A DNA stretch of 7,520 nucleotides from an uncultured Selenomonadales bacterium (GCA_946543495.1 CAMNLS010000055.1:1-7520), one strand, 5' to 3'. Positions 1 to 6,209 are shown, numbered from the stretch's first letter. Translations and numbers: made by a program. The notes: generated by a model from the letters alone, not told the origin.

Positions 1-83
1 CGGGTCTCGAAGTCAACATGATTAAAGACGTGACGCCCATTCCGCATAACGGCTGTCGTCCGCCTAAACGTCGCAGAGTTTAA
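1..83 (+). CDS. rpsK: 30S ribosomal protein S11, C-terminal end (partial)
   Basis: The window opens inside this gene; reading from base 3 gives 26 codons and a TAA at 81-83. The tail reads GLEVNMIKDVTPIPHNGCRP followed by PKRRRV, which is the near-invariant C-terminus of bacterial S11 (DVTPIPHNGCRPPK+RRV). S11 is a 30S platform protein that binds 16S rRNA near the mRNA exit and Shine-Dalgarno helix. The gene is followed after 15 nt by rpsD, the normal order in the alpha operon. The start and most of the protein lie outside the window, so nothing can be said about its length or regulation. Confidence 0.97.
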   Translation, partial: GLEVNMIKDVTPIPHNGCRPPKRRRV

Positions 84-98
84 TTTGGAGGTGCAAAT

Positions 99-704
99 AT
101 GGCAATTGATAGAACTCCCGCTTTGAAACGCTGCCGCGCACTCGGAATTGAACAGGCGGTTATCGGTCGTTCGCGCAAAATCAACGAGAAAAAACATCAG
201 CAACAACGCGCTAACCGCAAAGTCAGCGAGTATGGCATGCAGCTTAAGGAAAAACAAAAAGCTAAATTCATCTATGGCGTGCTTGAACGTCAATTCCGCA
301 ACTACTACGAAAAGGCGAAGAAGATGTCCGGCGTCACCGGCGAAAATCTTTTGATTCTCCTTGAACGCCGCCTCGATAACGTCGTCTTCCGTATGGGTTT
401 CGCGAATACTCGCCGTCAAGCTCGTCAATTCGTTCGCCACGGACACATAACGGTTAATGGCAAGCGCGTCGACATTCCGTCGGCACTCGTCAGCGTCGGT
501 GATGTCGTCGAAGTTTGCGAAAAGAGTCAAGGCAAAGAAATCTTCAAGGCGATTAAAGAAGTCAACAACGCTTTGAGTGCTCCGCCGTGGATTGATTCTA
601 ATCAAGCAAACCTTAAAGGCTCCGTTACTCGTTTCCCGACCCGCGAAGACATTAGCGATATTCCTGTCAATGAACAGTCCATCATCGAGTTGTACTCCAG
701 ATAA
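99..704 (+). CDS. rpsD: 30S ribosomal protein S4
   Basis: S4 is a primary 16S rRNA-binding protein that nucleates assembly of the 30S body and helps maintain decoding fidelity; in several bacteria it also represses its own operon. The 201-aa length is normal (about 200-206). The N-terminal S4 domain (about residues 1-87) lacks the CxxC...C zinc cluster of many S4 proteins and instead begins MAIDRTPALKRCRALGIE, a form I associate with Negativicutes. The conserved VSEYGMQLKEKQKAKFIYGV block is at 42-61. The RNA-binding S4 fold covers about 88-139 (LERRLDNVVFRMGFA, then RRQARQFVRHGHITVNGK). The ATG at 99 is preceded by GGAGGTG at 87-93, an ideal distance. It is co-transcribed with rpsK upstream and rpoA 48 nt downstream. 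Confidence 0.97.
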   Translation: MAIDRTPALKRCRALGIEQAVIGRSRKINEKKHQQQRANRKVSEYGMQLKEKQKAKFIYGVLERQFRNYYEKAKKMSGVTGENLLILLERRLDNVVFRMGFANTRRQARQFVRHGHITVNGKRVDIPSALVSVGDVVEVCEKSQGKEIFKAIKEVNNALSAPPWIDSNQANLKGSVTRFPTREDISDIPVNEQSIIELYSR

Positions 705-752
705 TCCGAGTATTCCGGCAGATTTTTTCTGTGAAAGGAGCGGATTTCCTGA

Positions 753-1853
753 ATGATTGACAACGAAAAGAATGAACAAAAGCCGCCGAAGATTGAATTG
801 GTTGAGGTTAGCGACGATGGCAATTACGGCAAATTTGTCTGCGAGCCTCTCGGACGCGGCTACGGAATAACGATTGGCAATAGTCTGCGTCGAATGCTTC
901 TTTCCTCGTTGGAAGGTGCTGCAGTTACGTCGATTAATATTACTGGCGTGCTTCATGAGTTCTCGACAATCCCCGGCGTTCGCGAAGACGTGACTAATAT
1001 CGTTCTCAATATCAAACAGCTCTGCTTGAAGGTCGACGACGAAAAGAATCAACCGTATCAGCCCTTCGCGCAAGTCAATTCTATACAGCCGAAAACTTAT
1101 AGGCTCCACATTGATGTAGACGTGGAAGAGGAAATTAAAAGCGGCAAACATTCGGGCGGACGTAGGGAAGTTACTGCCGATGATATTGAGTGCGACCCCA
1201 GCATTGAAATTCTTAATCCCGATTTGCATATCGCGTGGCTTAACGAGAACGGTAAGCTCAAAATTGAGATGACGGCTCGAAGCGGACGCGGCTACGATCA
1301 GGCAGAAAAGAATAAAAACCCCGATGACATTATCGGTACGATTCCGATTGATTCGATTTACTCGCCCGTCCTGCGTGTCAATTACGAAGTGACAGATACC
1401 CGCGTCGGTAACGAAATGGACTTCGACAAATTGACGCTTGAGGTTTGGACGAATGGCACGCTACGTCCGGAAGAAGCTGTTGCCAAGGCGGCGGCTATTA
1501 TTATCTCGCACATGAAACTTTTCCAAAGCATGGACACTGTAACAGCTGAGGAAATAGAAGAGCCTAACGAAGTTGCCGTGAAGGAACAACCCACCGAAGA
1601 CATTACACAGACGCTGGATAAAAATCTGAGCAAGCCTATTGAAGAGCTGGAATTGTCTGTTCGCTCGACGAATTGTCTTAAGCGGGCGGGTATTCACATT
1701 GTGGCGGATTTGGTCGACAAGACCGAAGAAGAGATGAAAAAGTTCCGCAACCTTGGAAGTAAGTCTCTTGAAGAAATTAAAAACACAATGCATCAACTCG
1801 GCGTATCTTTTAAGCCGTCGCAGAATATGAACGGCATGAACCCGGACGATTAA
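753..1853 (+). CDS. rpoA: DNA-directed RNA polymerase subunit alpha (extended)
   Basis: The alpha subunit dimerises to scaffold assembly of beta and beta', and its C-terminal domain contacts UP elements and activators. The N-terminal domain carries the NSLRRMLLSSLEG motif (43-55), HEFSTIPGVREDV (68-80) and ILNPDLHI (153-160). After a linker (about 262-294) the C-terminal domain (295-354) keeps the DNA-contact residues R304, N307, C308, G335, K337 and S338, equivalent to E. coli R265, N268, C269, G296, K298 and S299. At 366 aa it is longer than the usual 314-330. The excess lies around residues 95-138, where families normally have a short stretch between the KQL..K strand and VTA.DI; here there are two added polar segments. 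The ATG at 753 is preceded directly by an in-frame TGA, which fixes the start; the AGGAG at 736-740 is a longish 12 nt away. It follows rpsD and precedes rplQ, as in most bacteria. Confidence 0.97.
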   Translation: MIDNEKNEQKPPKIELVEVSDDGNYGKFVCEPLGRGYGITIGNSLRRMLLSSLEGAAVTSINITGVLHEFSTIPGVREDVTNIVLNIKQLCLKVDDEKNQPYQPFAQVNSIQPKTYRLHIDVDVEEEIKSGKHSGGRREVTADDIECDPSIEILNPDLHIAWLNENGKLKIEMTARSGRGYDQAEKNKNPDDIIGTIPIDSIYSPVLRVNYEVTDTRVGNEMDFDKLTLEVWTNGTLRPEEAVAKAAAIIISHMKLFQSMDTVTAEEIEEPNEVAVKEQPTEDITQTLDKNLSKPIEELELSVRSTNCLKRAGIHIVADLVDKTEEEMKKFRNLGSKSLEEIKNTMHQLGVSFKPSQNMNGMNPDD

Positions 1854-1877
1854 ATCTCGCAGGAAGGAGGAAACTTA

Positions 1878-2216
1878 ATGAGTTATAGAAAACTCGGAAG
1901 GAATACCGGCGCACGCAAGGCAATGTTCAAGAGTTTGCTGAGCTCCTTCTTTAAATATGAACGCATTGAGACGACGGAGGCTCGTGCAAAAGAGCTTCGC
2001 AAATTCGCGGAAAAGGTCATCACGCTTGCTAAACGCGGAGACCTTAGCGCACGTCGTCAAGCTATAAATCTCGTCGCGGACGTGGAAGTTGTTCACAAAA
2101 TTTTCGAGGAGCTTCCCGAAAAGTACAATGAACGTGCAGGCGGCTACACCAGAATTTATAAGCTTGCGCCCCGTCGCGGAGACGCCGCGCCCATGGTTTT
2201 GATTGAGCTGGTTTGA
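1878..2216 (+). CDS. rplQ: 50S ribosomal protein L17
   Basis: L17 is a 50S protein located near the peptide exit tunnel. The 112-aa product matches the bacterial family in length (about 110-130) and motifs: YRKLGRNTGARKAMFKSLLS at the N-terminus, IETTEARAKELRKFAEKVIT (30-49), and the C-terminal GGYTRIYKLAPRRGDAAPMV. The ATG at 1878 has a very strong ribosome binding site (AGGAAGGAGG, 1861-1870), 24 nt after the rpoA stop. It is the last gene of the ribosomal block here. In many Firmicutes energy-coupling transporter genes and truA follow, but here a repeat-like terminator and an unrelated FHA gene come next. Confidence 0.97.
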   Translation: MSYRKLGRNTGARKAMFKSLLSSFFKYERIETTEARAKELRKFAEKVITLAKRGDLSARRQAINLVADVEVVHKIFEELPEKYNERAGGYTRIYKLAPRRGDAAPMVLIELV

Positions 2217-2221
2217 AAAGC

Positions 2222-2285
2222 AATTAGGAGTTTGGAATTAGGGATTTGGAATACTTTGTTCATTACTCATTCCTAATTCCTAATT
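2222..2285. repeat. AT-rich intergenic inverted/tandem repeat block
   Basis: The stretch between rplQ and the FHA gene is built from variants of AATTAGGA/TTTGGAAT on the left and their complements (ATTCCTAATTCCTAATT, 2269-2285) on the right. AATTAGGA (2222-2229) can pair with TCCTAATT at either 2271-2278 or 2278-2285, so several hairpin registers are possible. The low-complexity GGAATTAGG style differs from the surrounding coding DNA and resembles dispersed intergenic repeats known from other bacterial genomes. Whether it recurs in this genome cannot be seen from one window. Confidence 0.5.
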
Positions 2286-2290
2286 TTTTT
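2234..2290 (+). terminator. Probable terminator of the rpsK-rpsD-rpoA-rplQ operon
   Basis: GGAATTAGGGAT (2234-2245) pairs with ATTCCTAATTCC (2269-2280) in a 12-bp stem with one G-T wobble; the loop is 23 nt. Within 3 nt a T-run follows (2284-2290). The stem is AT-rich and the loop long, so termination may be partial and the FHA gene downstream, with no clear promoter of its own, may be expressed by readthrough. Confidence 0.55.
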
Positions 2291-2303
2291 GGGGGTGGCG
2301 CAG

Positions 2304-3074
2304 TTGAAGTTTGCAAGCGTGATAACAGGACAGCTGGTCAATCTCTTTCAACGACGCGGCGAGCTTGAACCAAAAGACTTGATTAAAGCCTTGGAACGTG
2401 AAGTCGCTAAGCAAAAGAATAAAGAAAACTTTGTCCCGAACTCTTACACGATTTATCTTTGCGAAGACGACTGCCACCGCTTGAGCGCAGCGCGTTTTAT
2501 TAAGACTCTGCACGAGGCAGTTGAACGCAAAGTTATTCGTGAAGATTGTTTTATGGATGGCAGTCTTTCCATAAAGCTAAAGAAGATGTCCACTGGAGAA
2601 GATGCTATCGTCATCGTTACTGGCTACGTGGAAGATACCGAGCAGGAAGAGGATACGATTAATCTTGATAATGATGTGCTTAGTCACACGTTGATTGAGA
2701 ATACAACTTCCAGCGATGACGATAAAACGATTATCGCGAACAAAGCTAAAATCGTTGAGACCATGCGCACTGCCACGCCGCACAAAGTTGAATATAGCTT
2801 GGCTGTCCTTACTGACTTTAAGACGGCTGAACTTACTTTAGGCGAGAAACAAATTTATCTTGGACGCAAAGAAACAAATGACTTCGTTCTTGGTGATGAA
2901 AGTGTTTCGCGGATTCACGCTTACATTTCCTACGAACGGCACCGGCATATTCTCTACGACGCGGGCAGCTTGAATGGAACGTTCGTTAATAAGAAGCCGA
3001 TAAGCCGCCACGAGCTACGCGACGGTGATAAGATTTTAATTGGACGCACGACGCTGACTTACAAAGTGCTATAA
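2304..3074 (+). CDS. FhaA-like protein: DUF3662 domain + C-terminal FHA domain
   Basis: A 256-aa cytoplasmic protein. Residues 1-105 look like the DUF3662 (FhaA N-terminal) domain: a helical start, LEPKDLIKALEREV (21-34) and the typical FVPNSYTIYL (43-52). Residues 108-160 are an acidic, Thr/Ser-rich linker. Residues 165-256 are an FHA phosphothreonine-binding domain with the diagnostic LGR (186-188), S202-R203-x-H205 and N224-G225-T226. Family members (mycobacterial FhaA) act with Ser/Thr kinases in control of cell-wall synthesis and division; the role here is inferred from that. The start is chosen as TTG at 2304 because GGGGGTGG (2291-2298) sits 5 nt upstream and family proteins begin with M-K; an in-frame TTG at 2289 or GTG at 2295 lacks a binding site. 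No kinase, FtsW/RodA or PBP gene is adjacent, unlike many FhaA loci. Confidence 0.85.
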   Translation: MKFASVITGQLVNLFQRRGELEPKDLIKALEREVAKQKNKENFVPNSYTIYLCEDDCHRLSAARFIKTLHEAVERKVIREDCFMDGSLSIKLKKMSTGEDAIVIVTGYVEDTEQEEDTINLDNDVLSHTLIENTTSSDDDKTIIANKAKIVETMRTATPHKVEYSLAVLTDFKTAELTLGEKQIYLGRKETNDFVLGDESVSRIHAYISYERHRHILYDAGSLNGTFVNKKPISRHELRDGDKILIGRTTLTYKVL

Positions 3075-3077
3075 AAA

Positions 3078-3102
3078 AATCCCCGACTCATCATCGGGGA
3101 TT
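3078..3102. terminator. Bidirectional terminator between the FHA gene and leuS
   Basis: AATCCCCGA (3078-3086) and TCGGGGATT (3094-3102) form a perfect 9-bp stem with a 7-nt loop. It starts 3 nt after the FHA stop codon. On the - strand the stem is followed directly by seven T residues (the A-run 3073-3079), making it a strong terminator for leuS; on the + strand the following AATTTTAT is weaker. Confidence 0.85.
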
Positions 3103-3121
3103 AATTTTATCTGCGTGGAAT

Positions 3122-3187
3122 TTATTTGACAACGATATTAATCAGCGTGCCCGGCACGGCGAGCAACGTGACGTTGCATCCAGTGGT
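3122..3187 (-). pseudogene. Detached copy of the leuS 3' end
   Basis: Read on the - strand this gives TTGCNVTLLAVPGTLINIVV then K and a TAA stop (3122-3124). That matches the genuine LeuRS end TAGKKVFKIIAVPDKLINIV then VK. Over the last 13 codons including the stop, 34 of 39 nucleotides agree, and shared runs such as ACGATATTAATCAGC (3132-3146 and 3307-3321) and GGCACGGCGA (3153-3162 and 3328-3337) are both offset by exactly 175 bp. One codon is missing relative to leuS upstream of the AVP triplet. There is no start signal, and an in-frame TGA at 3227-3229 closes the frame, so it is a relic and not a gene. The PG at this site is closer to the usual LeuRS VPGK tail than the PDK of the intact gene. 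Confidence 0.8.
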
Positions 3188-3243
3188 CGCGCAAGCTTGA
3201 AGCTTGACCCATCGGACGCGCCTTAGTCATTGATATAGTCGGA

Positions 3244-3288
3244 GCTTGTAACCGCGTTCGTACGCAACGCATGCGCATTGCTACAAGC
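3244..3288. repeat. 45-nt imperfect hairpin in the spacer beyond leuS
   Basis: GCTTGTA (3244-3250) and TACAAGC (3282-3288) form a 7-bp outer stem. Inside it GCGTT (3254-3258) pairs with AACGC (3266-3270), and several short palindromes occur (CGTACG, GCATGC). No T-run follows on either strand, so it is not a terminator. It lies in the roughly 110-bp segment (3188-3296) that separates the two copies of the leuS end; the rest of that segment shows no gene. Confidence 0.5.
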
Positions 3289-3296
3289 CTAACAAA

Positions 3297-5759
3297 TCAT
3301 TTGACGACGATATTAATCAGCTTGTCTGGCACGGCGATAATCTTAAAGACCTTCTTGCCAGCGGTGAGTTCGTCGACATGCGGCAACGTCGGCGCGAGTT
3401 TCTCAAGGTCGCTCTTACTCAAGCCGACGGGAACTTTTACGTGTTCGCGGACTTTGCCGTTAATCTGAATGACGATTTCAATCTCCTCCTCAACGATTGC
3501 CGTTGCGTCGAAGGTCGGGAAAGCTTGCTTATGAACGTCGCCTTCAAAGAGTTTGCTCCAAAGTTCTGCGGCGATGTGCGGCACGAACGGCGCAAGCATC
3601 AACAGCAAGTCGCGAGAAAGTTCGCGGGCAAGGCTCGGATTAATCGGCTTGTCTTGGAAGACGTGCATTGCGTTGACAAGTTCCATTAAAGCACTAATCG
3701 CGGTGTTGAATGCGAAACGGTCGCGGACATCTTCCGTGACTTTTTTAATCGTCTTATGGAGCGTGCGGCGCAGTGAAATTTCTTCGTCCGTCAAAGCCTG
3801 CGCGGCGTCGGGAGCTTTAATGGCGTCGGCGAAGATGTGCAGTATCCTCCACACGCGATTAAGGAAGCGGAACGAACCTTGAACGCCTTCATCGCTCCAA
3901 TCAAGGTCGCGTTCGACGGGCGCGGCGAACAGGATAAACAAGCGGGCAGTGTCCGCGCCGTATTTGCTGATAATCTCTTCGGGGCTGACGACGTTGCCTA
4001 GGGACTTCGACATCTTCGCGCCGTCTTTTATAACCATGCCTTGAGTTAAAAGGTTTGCAAAGGGTTCGTCGTAGTCAAGCAATCCGGCGTCGCGCAAAAC
4101 CTTGGTAAAGAACCTTGAGTACAGCAGATGAAGTATCGCGTGTTCAATGCCGCCAATGTATTGGTCGACGGGGCTCCAGTAGTTTACTTTGTCGCGGTCG
4201 AAGGGACGCTTTGTGTTGTGCGGGTCGGTGTAGCGCATGTAGTACCAGCTTGAGCAAATGAACGTGTCCATCGTGTCGGTTTCGCGGTGAGCATGTCCGC
4301 CGCACTTCGGGCAAGTACATTCGTTAAACTGCTTGGAAGTCGACAGCGGACTCAATGCGCCTTGCTTGAACTCAACGTCATCGGGCAGGAGGACGGGCAA
4401 ATCTTCTTCAGGCACGAGGACTTCTCCGCACTTGTCGCAGTAGATGACGGGAATCGGCGCGCCCCAATAGCGTTGACGACTGATGAGCCAATCCCGAAGA
4501 CGATAATTGACCTTGCGCACACCGAAGCCTTGAGCCTCTGCCTCGTCCATAATCGCCTTAAAGCCCGCGTCAAAATCCATGCCCGTGAACTTGCCGGAAT
4601 TAACCATAACGCCTTCGTGTTCGACATAAGCCGCGTCCATTTCCTCAAGCTTAAGTTCTTTGTCCTTGGGTTGAAGCGTCAGGATAATGTCAAGCCCGTA
4701 CTTTTTAGCGAACATCCAATCGCGTTGGTCGCCAGAAGGCACGCCCATAACCGCTCCAGTTCCGTATTCAAACACGACGTAATTAGTTATCCAGATTTGA
4801 ACGTTGCCGCCGTTGAACGGATTGACGCAATAAACGCCCGTGAAGATACCTTCCTTTTCTGATTCGCTGCTCGTGCGTTCAATGTCGCTTTGACTGCGGG
4901 CGCGTTCGCAGAATGCTTTAATCTCGTCAGCTTTGGGAGAGACCGCGCAGATTTTCTCAACGAGCGGATGTTCTGGAGCCAAGGCAAGAAACGTTATGCC
5001 AAACGACGTATCAGGGCGCGTGGTGTAGACGGAAATTTTTTCGCCGAGCGCGGGCACGTCCAAAGAAAGTTCCAAGCCTTCGGAGCGTCCAATCCAATTC
5101 TCCTGCATAATCTTAACGCGATTAGGCCAGCCCGTCAGCTTATCAAGGTCGGCAAGGAGTTCATCGGCGTAAGCGGTTATCTTGAAGAACCATTGCGCCA
5201 AATTCTTTTTATGAACCTCCGAATCACAACGCCAGCACTTTCCGTCGATGACTTGTTCATTAGCCAAGACCGTTCCGCAGGTGTCGCACCAGTTGACGGC
5301 GGCTTCCTTCTTGTAAGCAAGCCCGCGTTTATAGAACAGCTCAAACAGCCATTGCGTCCAACGATAATAATCTGCGCGGCAAGTCTCAACTTCCCTATCC
5401 CAATCGTAAGCCAAGCCCATTGCCTTTTGCTGAGCCGTCATGTTACGGATATTGGCGAACGTCCAATCGCCGGGCTTAACGCCGTGAGCAATGGCGGCAT
5501 TCTCCGCCGGCATACCGAACGCATCGAAGCCCATAGGGTGTAAGACGTTATAGCCAGCCATCATGCGGTAGCGGGCAACCACATCGCCGATTGAGTAGTT
5601 GCGCACGTGCCCCATATGCAGATTGCCCGAAGGATACGGGAACATTTCCAACGCGTAATACTTCGGGCGCGAACTGTCCTCCGTCGTTCGATAATAGTCG
5701 GGCGCGTCCCAAACTTGCTGCCACTTCTTTTCAATTTCCTGTGGATTATACTTTTCCAT
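3297..5759 (-). CDS. leuS: Leucyl-tRNA synthetase
   Basis: Charges tRNA-Leu with leucine using ATP and hydrolyses mischarged products; cytoplasmic class I enzyme. The 820-aa length is normal for the bacterial type. In order: the HIGH-box variant HMGH (48-51); a zinc site C158/C161/C175/C178; the CP1 editing domain (about 225-415) with TTRPDT at 246-251 and the GTGAVMGVPSGDQRD block at 333-347; a second Cys cluster (C441, C444, C483, C486); the FICSSWYYMRY segment (500-510); the KMSKS loop (582-586); the anticodon-binding helical domain (about 650-750); and a C-terminal tRNA-contact domain ending INIVVK. In the editing block the usual HDQRD is GDQRD (G343). The ATG at 5759 has AGGAGG 8 nt upstream (5768-5773). 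It is transcribed alone from its own promoter and converges on the FHA gene. Confidence 0.98.
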   Translation of the reverse strand: MEKYNPQEIEKKWQQVWDAPDYYRTTEDSSRPKYYALEMFPYPSGNLHMGHVRNYSIGDVVARYRMMAGYNVLHPMGFDAFGMPAENAAIAHGVKPGDWTFANIRNMTAQQKAMGLAYDWDREVETCRADYYRWTQWLFELFYKRGLAYKKEAAVNWCDTCGTVLANEQVIDGKCWRCDSEVHKKNLAQWFFKITAYADELLADLDKLTGWPNRVKIMQENWIGRSEGLELSLDVPALGEKISVYTTRPDTSFGITFLALAPEHPLVEKICAVSPKADEIKAFCERARSQSDIERTSSESEKEGIFTGVYCVNPFNGGNVQIWITNYVVFEYGTGAVMGVPSGDQRDWMFAKKYGLDIILTLQPKDKELKLEEMDAAYVEHEGVMVNSGKFTGMDFDAGFKAIMDEAEAQGFGVRKVNYRLRDWLISRQRYWGAPIPVIYCDKCGEVLVPEEDLPVLLPDDVEFKQGALSPLSTSKQFNECTCPKCGGHAHRETDTMDTFICSSWYYMRYTDPHNTKRPFDRDKVNYWSPVDQYIGGIEHAILHLLYSRFFTKVLRDAGLLDYDEPFANLLTQGMVIKDGAKMSKSLGNVVSPEEIISKYGADTARLFILFAAPVERDLDWSDEGVQGSFRFLNRVWRILHIFADAIKAPDAAQALTDEEISLRRTLHKTIKKVTEDVRDRFAFNTAISALMELVNAMHVFQDKPINPSLARELSRDLLLMLAPFVPHIAAELWSKLFEGDVHKQAFPTFDATAIVEEEIEIVIQINGKVREHVKVPVGLSKSDLEKLAPTLPHVDELTAGKKVFKIIAVPDKLINIVVK

Positions 5760-5787
5760 TTAATCAGCCTCCTGTTAAACGCGGCAT

Positions 5788-5816
5788 ATTATATCAGTCT
5801 GCGCGGGAAATTACAA
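5788..5816 (-). promoter_or_regulatory. leuS promoter (sigma-70/A type)
   Basis: On the - strand, -35 TTGTAA (5811-5816) and a perfect -10 TATAAT (5788-5793) are separated by 17 nt. The predicted start of transcription near 5781 leaves a leader of about 20 nt that holds only the AGGAGG site. There is therefore no T-box or attenuator, unlike many Firmicutes aminoacyl-tRNA synthetase genes. The -35 box overlaps the T-run of the upstream operon's terminator. Confidence 0.75.
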
Positions 5817-5844
5817 AAAAAAATCAGCTCTTTGAAGAGCCGAT
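5815..5844 (-). terminator. Terminator of the three-gene small-protein operon
   Basis: On the - strand ATCGGCTCT pairs with AGAGCTGAT (one G-T wobble) across a TCAA loop, and nine T residues follow (5815-5823). It begins 15 nt after the stop of the zinc-ribbon gene. It is a textbook intrinsic terminator and insulates leuS from the operon. Confidence 0.88.
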
Positions 5845-5859
5845 AAAATCTTGTTGCTG

Positions 5860-6021
5860 TCAATCAGAAACTATGACACGAATCTGACCTTTGCCCGCGA
5901 TGATCTTGTAACGTTTTCTGCAATGCGGGCAGGTGCCGTGCGTGACGTGTTCATTATCCGAATCGACGCGCCGTGCTCTCAAATTCTTTCCGCATGTACA
6001 AATCGCTTGCGCCGTCTGCAT
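5860..6021 (-). CDS. Small zinc-ribbon protein (53 aa), function unknown
   Basis: A 53-residue cytoplasmic protein with four cysteines laid out as C8-x-C10 ... C31-P-H-C34, a probable zinc ribbon, followed by a basic stretch RKRYKI (35-40) and a short C-terminal strand. The pattern of CxC-GK-L then TCPHCRKRY resembles small nucleic-acid-binding ribbons such as phage Com-type regulators, but that is a resemblance of spacing only. The start is taken as ATG at 6021, because GGGGTGAT (6028-6035) lies 6 nt upstream; the in-frame ATG at 6042 would add seven residues but has no binding site. The ribosome binding site contains the stop codon of the membrane-protein gene upstream, so translation is likely coupled. 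It is the last gene of the operon. Confidence 0.78.
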   Translation of the reverse strand: MQTAQAICTCGKNLRARRVDSDNEHVTHGTCPHCRKRYKIIAGKGQIRVIVSD

Positions 6022-6028
6022 ATCGTTA

Positions 6029-6205
6029 TCACCCCGTTCCATAATACTTTATGATAAAGATTAGGAATGCGCCGCCGGCAACAGGCAGTGTGGCTCCGCC
6101 CGTAGGAATGCTGAGCGCAAGACTTCCAATCAACACAGCCAAGACAATACCCATAGGCAATACCATCGCCAGCAGGACTAACGGAATAAATATCAATACT
6201 TCCAT
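6029..6205 (-). CDS. Small hydrophobic membrane protein (58 aa), function unknown
   Basis: Translation from ATG at 6205 gives 58 residues starting MEVLIFIPLVLLAMVLP and ending IIKYYGTG. Residues 3-32 form a long hydrophobic helix and 36-53 (GGATLPVAGGAFLIFIIK) a second, Gly/Ala-rich one, so a two-helix membrane hairpin or one long plus one re-entrant segment is likely. There is almost no charge: one Glu at position 2 and one Lys at 53. The binding site GGGAGGTGAGG lies just upstream and contains the TGA (6210-6212) of the preceding gene; this gene's own TGA (6029-6031) lies in the binding site of the next. This interlocking arrangement, more than the length, supports it as a real gene. No family recognised; phage holins and small stress-membrane proteins have similar shapes. 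Confidence 0.75.
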   Translation of the reverse strand: MEVLIFIPLVLLAMVLPMGIVLAVLIGSLALSIPTGGATLPVAGGAFLIFIIKYYGTG

Positions 6206-6209
6206 GTCC

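Noticed and set aside
3125..3226. A 34-codon frame ending in the leuS-like tail considered as a small gene
   Set aside because: It has no start codon with a binding site and is closed upstream by TGA; homology covers only the last ~20 codons, so it is a relic.
3244..3288. Hairpin considered as the leuS terminator
   Set aside because: No T-run follows on either strand; the real terminator is the GC-rich stem at 3078-3102.
4287..5543. Two long + strand frames (4287-4862 and 4890-5543) inside leuS
   Set aside because: They are mirror frames of leuS, whose motifs are intact throughout; long antisense frames are expected from its codon use.
5760..5860. T-box riboswitch ahead of leuS
   Set aside because: A near-consensus promoter lies within 60 nt of the start codon and the upstream hairpin belongs to the neighbouring operon; no specifier or antiterminator structure is visible.
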